Shown one piece after another: positions 24,395 to 36,462 of a stretch of DNA of 64,000 nt (its first letter is position 1; each line of letters opens with the position of its first letter). Origin of the DNA: Mycolicibacterium holsaticum DSM 44478 = JCM 12374 (GTDB taxonomy: Bacteria; Actinomycetota; Actinomycetes; Mycobacteriales; Mycobacteriaceae); NCBI RefSeq assembly GCF_019645835.1, contig NZ_CP080998.1:3534001-3598000 (forward strand). Reading direction: 5' to 3'. The position numbers and the translations under genes are program-made. Below the pieces are notes generated by a model. The model worked only from the letters and a program-made list of their open reading frames with translations. It made no database searches and was not told the origin of the DNA.

Positions 24395-25426
24395 TCAGCC
24401 GAAGAATTCCGCGGCGTCGTCGTATCGGCTCTGCGGCACTAACTTCAGCTGACGGGTGGCGTCGGCCAACGAGACTCGACCGATGTCCTGCCCGCGCAAC
24501 GACACCATCATCCCGTACTCACCGGCGTGGGCGGCGTCGGCGGCGTTGACGCCGAACCGGGTGGCCAGCACGCGGTCGAACGGGGTGGGCGTGCCGCCGC
24601 GCTGCACGTGCCCGAGCACCGTGACCCGGACTTCCTTGCTGATCCGCTTTTCCACCTCGATGGCCAGCTGCTGCGCCACCCCGGTGAAACGTTCGTGGCC
24701 GAACTCATCAAGTCCGCCTTCGCGCAACTGCATTGAGCCCTCGGCGGGTTTGGCACCCTCGGCGACCACACAGATGAAGTGTGAATCACCGCGCACGAAG
24801 CGCGCTTTGATCAGCCGGCACACTTCCTCGACATCGAACGGCTGCTCGGGGATCAGCGTCATGTGCGCGCCGGAGGCCAGACCGGCGTTCAACGCGATCC
24901 ACCCGGCATGGCGGCCCATCACCTCGACGAGCATGACTCGCTGATGGGATTCGGCGGTGCTGTGCAGCCGGTCGATGGCGTCGCTGGCCACGGTCAGCGC
25001 GGTGTCGTGACCGAATGTCACATCCGTGCAGTCGATGTCGTTGTCGATCGTCTTCGGCACGCCGACCACCGGGACGTTCTCCTCGGAGAGCCAGTGCGCG
25101 GCGGTCAGCGTGCCCTCGCCGCCGATCGGGATGAGCACGTCGATCCCGTTGTCGTCGAGCGTCTGCTTGATCTGTGCGAGCCCGGCGCGCAACTTCTCCG
25201 GATGCACCCGCGCGGTGCCCAGCACCGTGCCGCCCTTGGCCAGCAGGCGGTCGTTGCGGTCATCGTTGGCCAACTGGATGCGCCGGTTCTCCAGCAGCCC
25301 GCGCCAGCCGTCCTGGAACCCCACAACAGAGGACCCGTAGCGCATATCGCAGGTGCGAACCACCGCCCGGATCACCGCATTCAAGCCGGGACAATCGCCA
25401 CCACCAGTGAGAACTCCGATCCGCAT
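24395..25426 (-). CDS. pfkA: 6-phosphofructokinase
   Basis: This enzyme phosphorylates fructose 6-phosphate in glycolysis. The protein (343 residues from MRIGVLTGG) shows [27 protein letters not shown] and [12 protein letters not shown] with the catalytic Asp pair, and RAGLA-type effector regions. It belongs to the actinobacterial PfkA type; M. tuberculosis PfkA (Rv3010c) is ATP-dependent, so I infer ATP here. I prefer ATG 25426 to ATG 25435, because GGAGG then has normal spacing. The gene sits between gatA and gatB, an arrangement conserved in mycobacteria. Confidence 0.95.
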   Translation of the reverse strand: MRIGVLTGGGDCPGLNAVIRAVVRTCDMRYGSSVVGFQDGWRGLLENRRIQLANDDRNDRLLAKGGTVLGTARVHPEKLRAGLAQIKQTLDDNGIDVLIPIGGEGTLTAAHWLSEENVPVVGVPKTIDNDIDCTDVTFGHDTALTVASDAIDRLHSTAESHQRVMLVEVMGRHAGWIALNAGLASGAHMTLIPEQPFDVEEVCRLIKARFVRGDSHFICVVAEGAKPAEGSMQLREGGLDEFGHERFTGVAQQLAIEVEKRISKEVRVTVLGHVQRGGTPTPFDRVLATRFGVNAADAAHAGEYGMMVSLRGQDIGRVSLADATRQLKLVPQSRYDDAAEFFG

Positions 25427-25504
25427 AGCTTCCATCCTCCCCCGAGCGGACGGTTGTTCGCGTCCCTACTCGACGTTTACGTACAACTACCGGGCGCTCG
25501 GCGC

Positions 25505-26986
25505 CTACAGAGCCGACGGCAACGGGCCTCGCGCGGCTTCGTAGGCCGCGCCGACCCGATACAACCGGTCATCGGCCAACGCCGGCGCCATGATCTGCAG
25601 ACCGACGGGCAGGTTGTCGTCGGAGGACAGCCCCGACGGCACCGACATCCCGCAATGGCCGGCGAGGTTCAGCGGCAACGTGCACAGATCGAACAGGTAC
25701 ATCGCCAGCGGGTCGTCGACCTTCTCCCCCAGCGCGAACGCGGTGGTCGGGGTGGTCGGCGAGATCAGCACGTCGACCTGGCGGTACGCCTCGTCGAAGT
25801 CGCGCGCGATCAACGTGCGGACCCGCTGCGCCTGGTTGTAGTAAGCGTCGTAGTAGCCCGCCGACAGCGCGTAGGTCCCGATCATGATGCGGCGCTTGAC
25901 TTCTGGGCCGAACCCGGCGGCGCGGGTCAAGGCCATCACCTCTTCGGCGCTGTGTGTGCCGTCATCGCCGATCTGCACGCCGTAGCGCATACCGTCGAAC
26001 CGGGCGAGGTTGGACGAAACCTCCGAAGGCAGGATCAGGTAGTAGGAGGCCGTCGAGTAGTCCAGGTGCGGGCAGTCCACCTCGCTCACCTCGGCGCCCA
26101 GCGCGGTGAGCTGGGCGACCGCGGCGTTGAACGACTCGAGCACCCCGGGCTGATAGCCGTCGCCGAGCAGTTGGCGCACCACCCCGATCCGGACGCCCGT
26201 GAGGTCACCGGCTGCACCCGCGCGGGCCGCGGCCACGACATCGGGAATCTGCGCCTCCAGCGACGTGGAGTCGCGCCGGTCGTGCCCGGCGATGAGCTGG
26301 TGCAGCATCGCGGTGTCGAGCACGGTGCGTGCGCACGGTCCGCCCTGGTCCAGCGACGACGCGCACGCCACCAGCCCGTAGCGCGACACCGTCCCGTACG
26401 TCGGCTTGACGCCGACGGTCGCGGTCAGCGCCGCCGGCTGCCGGATCGATCCACCGGTGTCGGTGCCGATGGCCAGCGGCGCCTGGAACGCGGCGAGCGC
26501 CGCGGCGCTGCCCCCGCCCGAGCCGCCGGGCACCCGCTCGACGTTCCAGGGGTTGCGGGTGGGGCCGTAGGCGGAGTTCTCGGTGGAGCTGCCCATCGCG
26601 AACTCGTCCATGTTGGTCTTGCCCAGGATCGGGATGCCGGCCGCGCGCAACCGCATGGTCACCGTTGCGTCGTAGGGAGAACGCCAGCCCTCCAGGATCT
26701 TCGACCCGCAGGTGGTGGGCATGTCGGTCGTGGTGAACACGTCCTTGAGGGCAACCGGGACACCGGCCAGTGGCGAGGGAAGGTCCTCCCCGGCGGCCAC
26801 CGCCGCGTCGACGCGGGCCGCCGCGCCCAGCGCGCGGTTCTCGGAGACGTGCAAGAACGCGTGGTACCGCTCGTCGGTGGCCGCGATCTGGTCGAGGTAG
26901 GCCCTGGTGACCTCCGCCGAGGACACCTCCTTGGTGGCGATCTTGTCGGCCAGCGTCGCGGCGTCCAGCCGGATCAGGTCGTTCAT
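25505..26986 (-). CDS. gatA: Aspartyl/glutamyl-tRNA amidotransferase subunit A
   Basis: GatA is the glutaminase subunit that releases ammonia for the transamidation. The 493-residue amidase-signature enzyme has the Ser-cisSer-Lys region: Lys in [13 protein letters not shown], and the Gly/Ser-rich stretch [33 protein letters not shown] with the nucleophilic Ser. Its ATG overlaps the gatC stop by 4 bases. A 78-base gap separates it from pfkA. Confidence 0.97.
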   Translation of the reverse strand: MNDLIRLDAATLADKIATKEVSSAEVTRAYLDQIAATDERYHAFLHVSENRALGAAARVDAAVAAGEDLPSPLAGVPVALKDVFTTTDMPTTCGSKILEGWRSPYDATVTMRLRAAGIPILGKTNMDEFAMGSSTENSAYGPTRNPWNVERVPGGSGGGSAAALAAFQAPLAIGTDTGGSIRQPAALTATVGVKPTYGTVSRYGLVACASSLDQGGPCARTVLDTAMLHQLIAGHDRRDSTSLEAQIPDVVAAARAGAAGDLTGVRIGVVRQLLGDGYQPGVLESFNAAVAQLTALGAEVSEVDCPHLDYSTASYYLILPSEVSSNLARFDGMRYGVQIGDDGTHSAEEVMALTRAAGFGPEVKRRIMIGTYALSAGYYDAYYNQAQRVRTLIARDFDEAYRQVDVLISPTTPTTAFALGEKVDDPLAMYLFDLCTLPLNLAGHCGMSVPSGLSSDDNLPVGLQIMAPALADDRLYRVGAAYEAARGPLPSAL

Positions 26987-27282
26987 TCGGGCTCTCCGAG
27001 GATGCGCGGCACACCGAACCTGCCGTCGACGGCCTTCGGCGCCGCAGCCAGGGCTTCCTCCTGGGTCAGCGACGGCTGAACCGTGTCCGGGCGAAACACG
27101 TTGACGTCCTTGAGCGGGTTGTCGGTGGGTTCGACGCCGGTGACATCGACGGCCTGGATCTGGCTGACGTGGCCGATGATGGCGTCCAGCTGACCGGCGA
27201 AGCTGTCCAGCTCGTCGTCGGTCAGGGCGAGCCGGGCCAGGCGCGCGAGGTGGGCAACCTCGTCTCGAGAGATCTGTGACAC
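26983..27282 (-). CDS. gatC: Aspartyl/glutamyl-tRNA amidotransferase subunit C
   Basis: GatC is the 99-residue stabilising subunit of GatCAB. Motifs include [22 protein letters not shown] at the N-terminus and the conserved [17 protein letters not shown]. The start GTG 27282 (VSQISRDE) gives the family length; the longer frame upstream is the shadow of the divergent ACT gene. It is the first gene of the gatC-gatA-pfkA-gatB run. The 66-base divergent gap to 27349 must hold both promoters. Confidence 0.96.
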   Translation of the reverse strand: MSQISRDEVAHLARLARLALTDDELDSFAGQLDAIIGHVSQIQAVDVTGVEPTDNPLKDVNVFRPDTVQPSLTQEEALAAAPKAVDGRFGVPRILGEPE

Positions 27283-27348
27283 GCCGTCAACCCTAGCCAC
27301 CGCCGCTGCGGCGGCTGCGCTGCCGACCGCCTGAGGCTGTGCAACAGT

Positions 27349-28011
27349 GTGCGCGTGCCTTCGTATCTGCTGCGGGTCCAGCTCGAGGACCGACCGGGCA
27401 GCCTCGGCGGACTGGCCGTGGCGCTCGGCTCGGTGGGCGCTGACATCCTGTCCCTCGACGTGGTCGAACGGGGTTCGGGCATCGCGATCGACGACCTCGT
27501 CGTCGAGTTGCCGCCCGGGGCGATGCCCGACATGCTGATCACCGCCGCCGAGAAGATCAACGGGGTGCGCGTCGACTCGGTCCGCCCGCACACCGGGATG
27601 TTGGAGGCCCACCGCGAGCTCGAGCTCATCGACCACGTGGCCGCGGCGCCCAACAAGGACAAACTGCAGGTGCTCGTCGACAACGCGCCCCGGGTGCTGC
27701 GGGTCGGTTGGGCGTCGGTGATCCGGCTGGTCGAAACCGGTCCGCAGCGCATCGTCGGCAGCGCGGGCGCACCCGAGTCACAGACGGTCGACGCGCCGTG
27801 GCTGCCGTTGGATCGCGCCGAGGCACTGGACGCGACGGCCGACTGGGTGCCCGCGCCGTTGCGCGATATGAACGCCACGCTGGCGGCCGCACCGCTCGGT
27901 GATCCGCGCACCGCGCTCGTGGTCGGGCGGCCGGGCGGACCGCAGTTCCGGCCGTCGGAGGTGGCCCGGCTGGGTTATCTGGCGGGCATCGTCGCGACGC
28001 TTCTGCGCTGA
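27349..28011 (+). CDS. ACT-domain protein, Rv3013 homologue
   Basis: The 220-residue protein starts with an ACT domain ([35 protein letters not shown]), which usually binds an amino acid. The remainder (residues 90-220) is conserved in mycobacteria without a known domain, and contains [20 protein letters not shown] at the end. No catalytic domain is attached. A sensing role in amino acid metabolism is plausible, but the partner is unknown. GTG 27349 and GTG 27355 are both possible starts. Confidence 0.85.
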   Translation: MRVPSYLLRVQLEDRPGSLGGLAVALGSVGADILSLDVVERGSGIAIDDLVVELPPGAMPDMLITAAEKINGVRVDSVRPHTGMLEAHRELELIDHVAAAPNKDKLQVLVDNAPRVLRVGWASVIRLVETGPQRIVGSAGAPESQTVDAPWLPLDRAEALDATADWVPAPLRDMNATLAAAPLGDPRTALVVGRPGGPQFRPSEVARLGYLAGIVATLLR

Positions 28012-28090
28012 ACCGGCGCGCATTCCGGGCTGTTACCGTGGGCGGGTATCGGCTTGACGCACCGCCGCACGAAGTACGGAAGGGTTCTGC

Positions 28091-28702
28091 GTGGACACGC
28101 TGCTGATCGTGCTCGCCATCATCATGCTCGCCGGGGCGATCATCGTGCTGGTCGTGGCATTGCGCCGGCCGAAGAAGTCCGAAACCGACACGGGCCGCCA
28201 GGATCCGCTGAAATTCGCCGCGACCATGCCGCAATTCGGCCCCCGCCAGCTCGGGCCTGGCGCGATCGTGTCCCACGGCGGCGTGGACTACGTCGTGCGC
28301 GGTTCGGTCACGCTGCGTCAGGGCCCGTTCGTGTGGTGGGAGCACCTGCTCGAAGGCGGTAGCGAACCGTTGTGGTTCAGCGTCGAAGAGGACGAAGGCC
28401 GGCTGGAACTGGTGATGTGGCAACGGCGCAAGGACGTCACGCCTGAACCCAACGGCACGCTCCAGGTGAACGGCGTCTCCTACCGGCAGACCGAGCGCGG
28501 CCGCGCGTCGTTCACGACCGAGGGCACCACGGGGCTACCGGCAGGCGGTGAAATGGAGTTCGTCGACTACGCCGACGCCGAGGAGACGTCGTTCCTCGGG
28601 TTCGAGCGGTGGGCCGCGGATATGCCGTGGGAGGTCTCGGTCGGAAAGCAAGTGTTGCCAGGCGAATTCACCGTGTACCCGGCCCCGCCACCCAACGCTT
28701 AG
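28091..28702 (+). CDS. DUF4178 membrane-anchored protein (Rv2597-like)
   Basis: The 203-residue protein begins with one transmembrane helix (LLIVLAIIMLAGAIIVLVVAL) and continues with a soluble DUF4178 domain (GAIVSHGGVDYVVRGSVTLRQG, WWEHLLEGG, LWFSVEEDEGRLELVMW). DUF4178 genes commonly lie beside DUF350 and polyamine-synthase-like genes, as here. It is first in a tight five-gene run with DUF2617, DUF4247, DUF350 and SpeE-like. Function is unknown. Start is GTG 28091. Confidence 0.82.
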   Translation: MDTLLIVLAIIMLAGAIIVLVVALRRPKKSETDTGRQDPLKFAATMPQFGPRQLGPGAIVSHGGVDYVVRGSVTLRQGPFVWWEHLLEGGSEPLWFSVEEDEGRLELVMWQRRKDVTPEPNGTLQVNGVSYRQTERGRASFTTEGTTGLPAGGEMEFVDYADAEETSFLGFERWAADMPWEVSVGKQVLPGEFTVYPAPPPNA

Positions 28703-28710
28703 GAACGTCG

Positions 28711-29214
28711 TTGCCTCTGCACCACCTGGCCGTCAGCCCAGCCGACGTTTCCGGGTCCCGGCTGCGGCTCGCCCTCAACGCTGCGGCGCCGACGCCACTG
28801 GCCGCCTGCCGGCTGCCGCACCCCGACGGCGGCGAGCTGGTGCTCGGCGTGCTGGGCGCCTCCCACGTGGTCACGGTCGAACATGCCGACCAGCTGTTCT
28901 CCGAAGAGGTTTCGTGTACCGCCCAGGCCCCGACGGAGTTGCCCGGCCGTGCCGTTGCTCCTGGTTACCTGCTCGAATCCGGCCACGAGACACACGATGA
29001 GGCCGGCTTTCGCGAGTTGGCGCAGCTGCTGCGCGTCCGCTGCGCGCAGGACACCGGTTGGCTGGGCGGCGCGTTCCCCGGCGACGACGCCGCGCTGACG
29101 GCGCTGTCCGCCGAACCCGACGGCCGCGGGTGGCGCTGGCGCACCTGGCACCTCTATCCGGATCCGGCCGGCGGCGGCACCGTCGTCCACACGAACAGCC
29201 GGTGGCAGCCGTGA
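28711..29214 (+). CDS. DUF2617 protein (Rv2598-like)
   Basis: The 167-residue protein has no signal peptide or membrane segment. It has the DUF2617 look: LHHLAVSPADV at the start, ELVLGVLGASHVVTVEH in the middle and RTWHLYPDPAGGGTVVHTNSRW at the end. I chose TTG 28711, since AGGAA lies 6 bases upstream and the family starts at this point; ATG 28609 lies inside the previous gene. Its stop overlaps the next start (GTGA). Function is unknown, and context ties it to the SpeE-like cluster. Confidence 0.78.
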   Translation: MPLHHLAVSPADVSGSRLRLALNAAAPTPLAACRLPHPDGGELVLGVLGASHVVTVEHADQLFSEEVSCTAQAPTELPGRAVAPGYLLESGHETHDEAGFRELAQLLRVRCAQDTGWLGGAFPGDDAALTALSAEPDGRGWRWRTWHLYPDPAGGGTVVHTNSRWQP

Positions 29215-29639
29215 GCCGCACCGGTTTGTTCTGGCTCGCGGGCGCGCTCGCCGTCGGCGGCATCGTGTTCCTGTTCGTCGGGATCTCGATGCTGCCGAAC
29301 ATCCGTACGCATGTGGCCGAGACCTACCCCGCGTATTCCCATGGCGCACAAGCCACCAGCTACGAGTGCACCGGCTCACCGGCCGACGTCGCCGACCAGC
29401 TGGCCGGCTACAAGAGCCCCGAGGCCCGCGCCACCGACCGCGGCTCGGAGTACCTGCGCTACGACGACGACATCGTGGTCGTCGGCCCGGACGGCAACCG
29501 CCCATGCACTATCCGAGTCGAGGACACCAACGCCCGATACAGCCACGGCGGTTTCATCTTCCTGGGGCCCGGGTTCTTCCCCGGCTCCCCGGCGGGCGGT
29601 GCGGGCGGCAGCCCTGGCGGCCCGGGTGGGACGAAATGA
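29211..29639 (+). CDS. DUF4247 protein (Rv2599-like)
   Basis: The 142-residue protein has one N-terminal membrane segment (LFWLAGALAVGGIVFLFVG), then a small extracytoplasmic domain with two Cys (TSYECTGSPADVADQL, GNRPCTIRVED) that may pair, and a Gly/Pro-rich tail (about residues 122-142). This fits DUF4247. It is translationally coupled to the DUF2617 gene by GTGA. Function is unknown. Confidence 0.78.
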   Translation: MSRTGLFWLAGALAVGGIVFLFVGISMLPNIRTHVAETYPAYSHGAQATSYECTGSPADVADQLAGYKSPEARATDRGSEYLRYDDDIVVVGPDGNRPCTIRVEDTNARYSHGGFIFLGPGFFPGSPAGGAGGSPGGPGGTK

Positions 29640-29672
29640 CGCGCACCAGGGCCAAACAGTTAAGGAGAGTCG

Positions 29673-30143
29673 ATGAACTTCGAAATGTTCGCCACTGCCG
29701 TCGAATTCGGAACCATCAGCGGTGAAAACCTCGCGCAGAACGTCATCGCCGCGCTGCTGTACTTCGCGGTCGGCGTCGTGGTCCTGGCAACCGGCTTCGT
29801 CATGGTGGATCTGCTGACCCCAGGGAACCTGCGCCAGATGGTGTTCGTCGAGCGGCGACCCAACGCCGTCGCCGTCGCCTGCGGCATGTACGCGGCGCTG
29901 GCCATCGTGGTGATCGCCGCGATCGTGGCCAGTTCCAACGAGTTGGGCCAGGGGCTGGTTGACGCCGCGGTCTACGGGCTGGTCGGCGTGGTGCTGCAGG
30001 GGCTGGCGCTCATCGTGCTCGAGATCGTGGTTCCTGGGCGCTTTCGCGACCTCATCGCCGACGAGCGTCTTCATCCCGCGGCCATCGCCACCGCCGTGAC
30101 GCTGCTGGCTGTGGGAGGGGTGAACGCCGCCGCGCTGTCATGA
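29673..30143 (+). CDS. DUF350 membrane protein (Rv2600-like)
   Basis: The 156-residue protein has four predicted helices (about residues 22-46, 67-88, 93-117 and 133-152), the doubled two-helix pattern of DUF350/YjfL proteins. AAGGAGA lies 8 bases before the ATG. Its stop overlaps the SpeE-like start by 4 bases. DUF350 proteins are repeatedly linked with membrane aminopropyltransferase-like proteins; the function is not known. Confidence 0.82.
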   Translation: MNFEMFATAVEFGTISGENLAQNVIAALLYFAVGVVVLATGFVMVDLLTPGNLRQMVFVERRPNAVAVACGMYAALAIVVIAAIVASSNELGQGLVDAAVYGLVGVVLQGLALIVLEIVVPGRFRDLIADERLHPAAIATAVTLLAVGGVNAAALS

Positions 30144-31720
30144 CGGTGACCGAGCATGCACCTGAGCCGGCGCCGCCGGTCGGTTCGACGACGCGCTGGC
30201 GGGCGCTGCTGCTCGCCGCGGTGGCGGCGTGCGCGGCGTGCGGCCTCGTCTACGAACTGGCGCTGCTGACGCTGTCGGCCAGCCTGCACGGTGGGGGCAT
30301 CGTCGCGATGTCGCTGATCGTCGCGGGCTATGTCGCCGCGCTCGGAGCCGGTGCCCTGCTGGTGAAACCGTTGCTCGCGCGGGCAGCCATCACGTTCATC
30401 GCCGTCGAGACGTTGCTGGCGGTGATCGGCGGGCTCTCGGCGGCGGCACTGTATGTGGCGTTCGCGTTCGTCGGCGGTTCACTGTGGGTGCTGGTGGTGG
30501 CCACGCTGCTGATCGGCAGCCTGGTGGGCGCCGAGGTGCCGCTGCTGATGACGCTGCTGCAGCGCGGCCGCATATCCGGTGCCGCCGATACCGGGCGGGT
30601 GCTGGCCAACCTGAACGCCGCCGACTACCTCGGCGCGCTGATCGGTGGGCTGATTTGGCCGTTCATCCTGCTGCCGCAACTGGGCATGATCCGCGGTGCG
30701 GCGGCCACCGGGGTCATCAACGTCGTGGCCGCGGCGGTGGTGACGGTGTTCCTGCTGCGCGGGATCCTCAACGCACGCGAATTCGGCACGGCGCTGGTGG
30801 TATTGGCCGCAGCGCTGGGGTTGCTGGTCACCTTGCTGGTGCGCGCCGACGGCATCGAGACCTCGACTCGGCAACGACTCTATGCCGATCCGATCATCGC
30901 GCTCGAACGCTCGGCGTACCAGGAGATCGTGGTGACCCGACGCGGCGATGACACCCGACTGTATCTCGATGGCGGACTTCAGTTTTCGACCCGTGATGAA
31001 TACCGCTACACCGAAAGCCTGGTCTACCCCGCGCTCGGCGACGGCGCGCGCTCGGTGCTGATCCTCGGCGGCGGCGACGGCCTGGTGGCCCGGGAGGTGT
31101 TGCGCCAGCCCGGCGTCGACGCGATCGTGCAGGTCGAGTTGGATCCCGCGGTGGTGCAGATCGCCCGCACCACGCTGCGCGACGCGAACGCCGGGGCGCT
31201 CGACGACCCGCGCGTCGACGTCGTCATCGACGACGCGATGCGGTGGCTGCGCGAGCCGCCACCCGACGTGTTACCGCCGGGCGGTTTCGACGCGGTGATC
31301 GTCGATCTACCCGACCCGGACACCCCGGCACTGGGCCGGCTGTATTCGGTGGAGTTCTACGCGTTGGTCGCCCACGCGCTGGCCGCGGACGGGCTGATGA
31401 CGGTGCAGGCCGGAAGCCCGTTCGCCACGCCAACCGCGTTCTGGCGCACGGTGTCGACGATCGGGGCCGCCGGCTACGCGGTCACGCCCTACCACGTGCA
31501 TGTGCCGACATTCGGCGACTGGGGCCTGGTGCTCGCGCGCCGCGGCGCGGCCGCGCCGACGCCGAGGATTCCCGCCGACGCACCCCCGCTGCGGTTTCTC
31601 GACCAGCAGGTGCTCGACTCCGCAACGGTGTTCGGTGGGGACATCCGCCCGCAGTGGTTGACGCCGTCGACGCTGGACCATCCGCGCATCGTCGACGATA
31701 TGCGCCAGGGCTACCGATGA
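30140..31720 (+). CDS. Membrane-bound spermidine-synthase-like protein (Rv2601/SpeE-like)
   Basis: The 526-residue protein has an N-terminal membrane domain of about seven helices (residues 25-235) fused to a C-terminal aminopropyltransferase-fold domain. Visible motifs are ILGGGDG (GGGDG 310-314) for the adenosyl cofactor and DLPDPD (389-394), equivalent to the catalytic D-x-x-D/E region, plus [10 protein letters not shown] and [19 protein letters not shown]. Whether it makes a polyamine is uncertain, since many such membrane fusions are untested. It is the last gene of the five-gene run and meets the convergent Cys-rich gene after 3 bases. Confidence 0.85.
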   Translation: MTVTEHAPEPAPPVGSTTRWRALLLAAVAACAACGLVYELALLTLSASLHGGGIVAMSLIVAGYVAALGAGALLVKPLLARAAITFIAVETLLAVIGGLSAAALYVAFAFVGGSLWVLVVATLLIGSLVGAEVPLLMTLLQRGRISGAADTGRVLANLNAADYLGALIGGLIWPFILLPQLGMIRGAAATGVINVVAAAVVTVFLLRGILNAREFGTALVVLAAALGLLVTLLVRADGIETSTRQRLYADPIIALERSAYQEIVVTRRGDDTRLYLDGGLQFSTRDEYRYTESLVYPALGDGARSVLILGGGDGLVAREVLRQPGVDAIVQVELDPAVVQIARTTLRDANAGALDDPRVDVVIDDAMRWLREPPPDVLPPGGFDAVIVDLPDPDTPALGRLYSVEFYALVAHALAADGLMTVQAGSPFATPTAFWRTVSTIGAAGYAVTPYHVHVPTFGDWGLVLARRGAAAPTPRIPADAPPLRFLDQQVLDSATVFGGDIRPQWLTPSTLDHPRIVDDMRQGYR

Positions 31721-31723
31721 GCC

Positions 31724-31978
31724 TCAGCCACCCGCGGGCACCGGATAGCGGTCGTTGACGTCGGCGTTGCTGTCTTTGCGCGCGCAGTGCGCGCAACAGA
31801 ACATCGCGTCGGGCGTTTCGATGCCGTGGCCGAGGATGCGGCACCCGCAGTGCGCGCATTCGGGCGCCAACTGCGCGGCGGCGCATTCGATGCTGTCGAA
31901 GGTCGCGCTCTTCCCGTCGCCCCACGTCACGGTGAACGCCTTGTCGTACTCGTTGCCGCAGGTGTCGCAGATTGCCAT
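31724..31978 (-). CDS. Small Cys-rich metal-binding protein, metallothionein-like
   Basis: The 84-residue protein contains nine cysteines (positions 4, 7, 32, 41, 44, 46, 61, 62 and 65) and histidines at 43, 51 and 64. The second half (CAHCGCRILGHGIE, then FCCAHCARK) resembles prokaryotic metallothioneins; the first half adds a CxxC knuckle (CDTCGNEYDKAF). It probably binds Zn or Cu(I); storage or delivery cannot be distinguished. AAGGAG precedes the ATG by 6 bases. The 149 bases upstream, to ligA's stop, hold no gene. Confidence 0.72.
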   Translation of the reverse strand: MAICDTCGNEYDKAFTVTWGDGKSATFDSIECAAAQLAPECAHCGCRILGHGIETPDAMFCCAHCARKDSNADVNDRYPVPAGG

Positions 31979-32127
31979 CAGAACTCCTTGTCACTCGTCC
32001 ATCCGGGTGCCCGGTGCCCGGGGATGACAAACGCTTGAGGCGCTACTCCCCGTTCGCCGAGATCGACGAAGTGGCTGACTACTCGCACTTTCGCGCCCAA
32101 ATGTCCCATTCGGCGTGAAGAAAAGGA

Positions 32128-34239
<2,112 letters not shown>

Positions 34240-34410
34240 CTAACCGAGCCGGGTGACATCGCCTGCACCCTCCGTCGCCGCGGTGCGGGCTCGACCGTGG
34301 TCTTGCAGGCCGACGCTCCGGCTGGTTTGCGGCCGACGATCGACCATTGCGTCGGTGTGACGTCGCCAGCCCGGTCCGAAGGAACGGGCCCAGCCGTTAC
34401 CCTGTCGGGC

Positions 34411-34812
34411 ATGCCGCACCCGATCATGTTCCGCGACGACGACCTCGGGCTGGCGCAGGTGCGCGAGATCGCGCTGGGATTTCCCGAGGCGTTCGAAAAG
34501 GTCTCCTGGGGCAGGCCGGTGTTCTGTGCGCCGAAGATGTTCACCATGTACGGCGGCAGCGCCAAGACCGACACCAAGGGCCAGTACCTGCAATACCCCC
34601 ATTCGGTCCTGGTCAAGGTCGACGACAGCGAGCGGCGCGCGCTCGAAGCCGACCGGCGCTTCTACTATCCCGCGTACATGGGGCCGTCGGGTTGGCTGGG
34701 GCTGGACCTGACCGCGGGAAAGATCGACTGGGCCGAGGTGCGTGAGCTGATCGACGCGTCGTTCCGGATGGTCGCGCCCAAGAAGCTCGTCAAACGCCTC
34801 GACGTAGGCTGA
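34411..34812 (+). CDS. MmcQ/YjbR family DNA-binding-fold protein
   Basis: The 133-residue protein has the YjbR/CyaY-like fold signatures: LAQVREIALGFPEAFEKVSWGRPVF near the start, then VLVKVDDSERRALEADRRFYYPAYMGPSGWLGLDL, and a C-terminal IDASFRMVAPKKLVKRL. These proteins are widespread, and their function is not settled. I chose ATG 34411 because the larger open frame (from 33445) runs antisense through ligA. The acyl-CoA ligase starts 39 bases later on the same strand, so the two may share a transcript. Confidence 0.85.
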   Translation: MPHPIMFRDDDLGLAQVREIALGFPEAFEKVSWGRPVFCAPKMFTMYGGSAKTDTKGQYLQYPHSVLVKVDDSERRALEADRRFYYPAYMGPSGWLGLDLTAGKIDWAEVRELIDASFRMVAPKKLVKRLDVG

Positions 34813-34850
34813 GCCGGTAAGTGGCGGACCAGCATTCGATCGGAGGCGTC

Positions 34851-36455
34851 TTGAGTTTCGCCAGTCCATTTCCCGAAGTCGACATTCCGTCCACCAGCGT
34901 CTACGACTATCTGTTCGCCGATATCGCCGAGCACGACCTGGACCGGATCGCGCTGATCGACGCCAAGTCCGGCCGCCAGACCAGCTACCGCGAGATGATC
35001 GGCCGCGTCGATGCGTTCGCCGGGGCCCTGGCCGGGCGCGGGATCGGCGTCGGCGACGTCGTCGGGTTGCTGTCGCCGAACAGTTCGGGGTTCGCCGTGG
35101 CGTTTCACGGCATCCTGCGCGCCGGTGCGACGGCCACCACGATCAACGCCCTCTACACCGCCAAAGACATCGCCAAACAGTTGGCCGATTCGAAGGCCAG
35201 GATGCTGGTCACCGTGACACCGCTGCTGGCGCAGGCACAAGAAGGTGCGGCGGCCGCAGGCATCCGGCCCGAGAACATCGTCGTACTCGACGGGGACGGC
35301 CTGGCCGCCACCGGACATCCCAACGCCGCCGATCTGATGGATCCGGGCCTGCCTGCGCCCGACGTCAGCTTCGCGCCGTCGTCGCATCTGGCGGTGCTGC
35401 CCTACAGTTCCGGCACGACCGGCAACCCCAAGGGCGTGATGCTCACGCACCGCAACCTGGTGGCCAACGTCGCGCAGATCCGGCCGTTGCACGGCATGGT
35501 CGCCGACGACGCGATCCTCGCGGTGCTGCCGTTCTTTCACATCTACGGGATGACGGTGCTGCTCAACGCCGCACTGCATGCGCGTGCCCGGTTGGTGATC
35601 ATGGGCAGCTTCGACCTGGGCGACTTCCTGGCCAACATCGCCGACCACAAGTGCACGATCGCGTTCATCGCGCCGCCGGTCGCGGTGGCGCTGGCCAAGC
35701 ATCCGTTGGTCGACGAGTACGACCTGTCGTCGCTGAACACCGTGATGTCGGGCGCCGCTCCGCTGGACGCCGACCTCGGACACGCCGTCGCCAAGCGGTT
35801 GGGCTGCACCGTCGTTCAGGGCTACGGGATGAGCGAGCTCAGCCCGGTCAGCCACATCACCCCGTTCGACGGCGGACTGCACGAGATGGGAATGGTCGCG
35901 CCGCTGAGCTCGGTCGGGTGGACGGTGTCCAACGGGGCGTCCAAGCTTGTCGACCCCGAGACCGGTGACGAAATCGCCCCGCCCGCAGAGGGTCTCAGTA
36001 AAACAGGTGAACTCTGGTTCAAGGGCCCCAACGTGATGACCGGTTACCTCGGGAACGAGGCGGCCACCAGGGCGACCATCGACGACGAGGGCTGGCTGCA
36101 CACCGGTGATATGGCGCAGATCGATGCGGACGGGTGCGTGTACATCGTCGACCGCCTCAAGGAGCTGATCAAGTACAAGGGCTATCAGGTGCCGCCAGCC
36201 GAACTCGAGGCGGTGCTGCTGGGCCATCCCGGGGTCGCCGACGCGGCGGTGGTCGGGGTGCCCGACGCCGACGGCGAAGAAGTGCCCAAGGCGTTCGTGG
36301 TCAAGCAACCCGGTGCACAGCTGACCGAGGCCGAGGTGATGGAGTTCGTGGCCGGTCAGGTCGCGCCGTACAAGAAGGTGCGTCAGGTGGCGTTCATCGA
36401 CGCGGTGCCCAAGTCCGCGTCGGGCAAGATCCTGCGCAAGGACCTGCGCGGCTGA
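34851..36455 (+). CDS. Acyl-CoA synthetase, 4-coumarate-CoA-ligase-like
   Basis: The 534-residue ANL-family enzyme activates a carboxylic acid as acyl-AMP, then CoA thioester. Motifs are the P-loop YSSGTTGNPKGVMLTH, the aromatic gate region LPFFHIYGM, GYGMSELSPVSH, the hinge region VDRLKELIKYKGYQVPPAELE and the catalytic Lys in PKSASGKILRKDL. Sequence style is close to plant-type 4-coumarate ligases, so an aromatic or medium-chain acid is more likely than a long-chain fatty acid. I prefer TTG 34851 (MSFASPFPEV), which has GGAGG 4 bases upstream; GTG 34821 would add ten residues. No partner genes reveal the substrate. Confidence 0.87.
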   Translation: MSFASPFPEVDIPSTSVYDYLFADIAEHDLDRIALIDAKSGRQTSYREMIGRVDAFAGALAGRGIGVGDVVGLLSPNSSGFAVAFHGILRAGATATTINALYTAKDIAKQLADSKARMLVTVTPLLAQAQEGAAAAGIRPENIVVLDGDGLAATGHPNAADLMDPGLPAPDVSFAPSSHLAVLPYSSGTTGNPKGVMLTHRNLVANVAQIRPLHGMVADDAILAVLPFFHIYGMTVLLNAALHARARLVIMGSFDLGDFLANIADHKCTIAFIAPPVAVALAKHPLVDEYDLSSLNTVMSGAAPLDADLGHAVAKRLGCTVVQGYGMSELSPVSHITPFDGGLHEMGMVAPLSSVGWTVSNGASKLVDPETGDEIAPPAEGLSKTGELWFKGPNVMTGYLGNEAATRATIDDEGWLHTGDMAQIDADGCVYIVDRLKELIKYKGYQVPPAELEAVLLGHPGVADAAVVGVPDADGEEVPKAFVVKQPGAQLTEAEVMEFVAGQVAPYKKVRQVAFIDAVPKSASGKILRKDLRG

Positions 36456-36462
36456 CGTCGGG

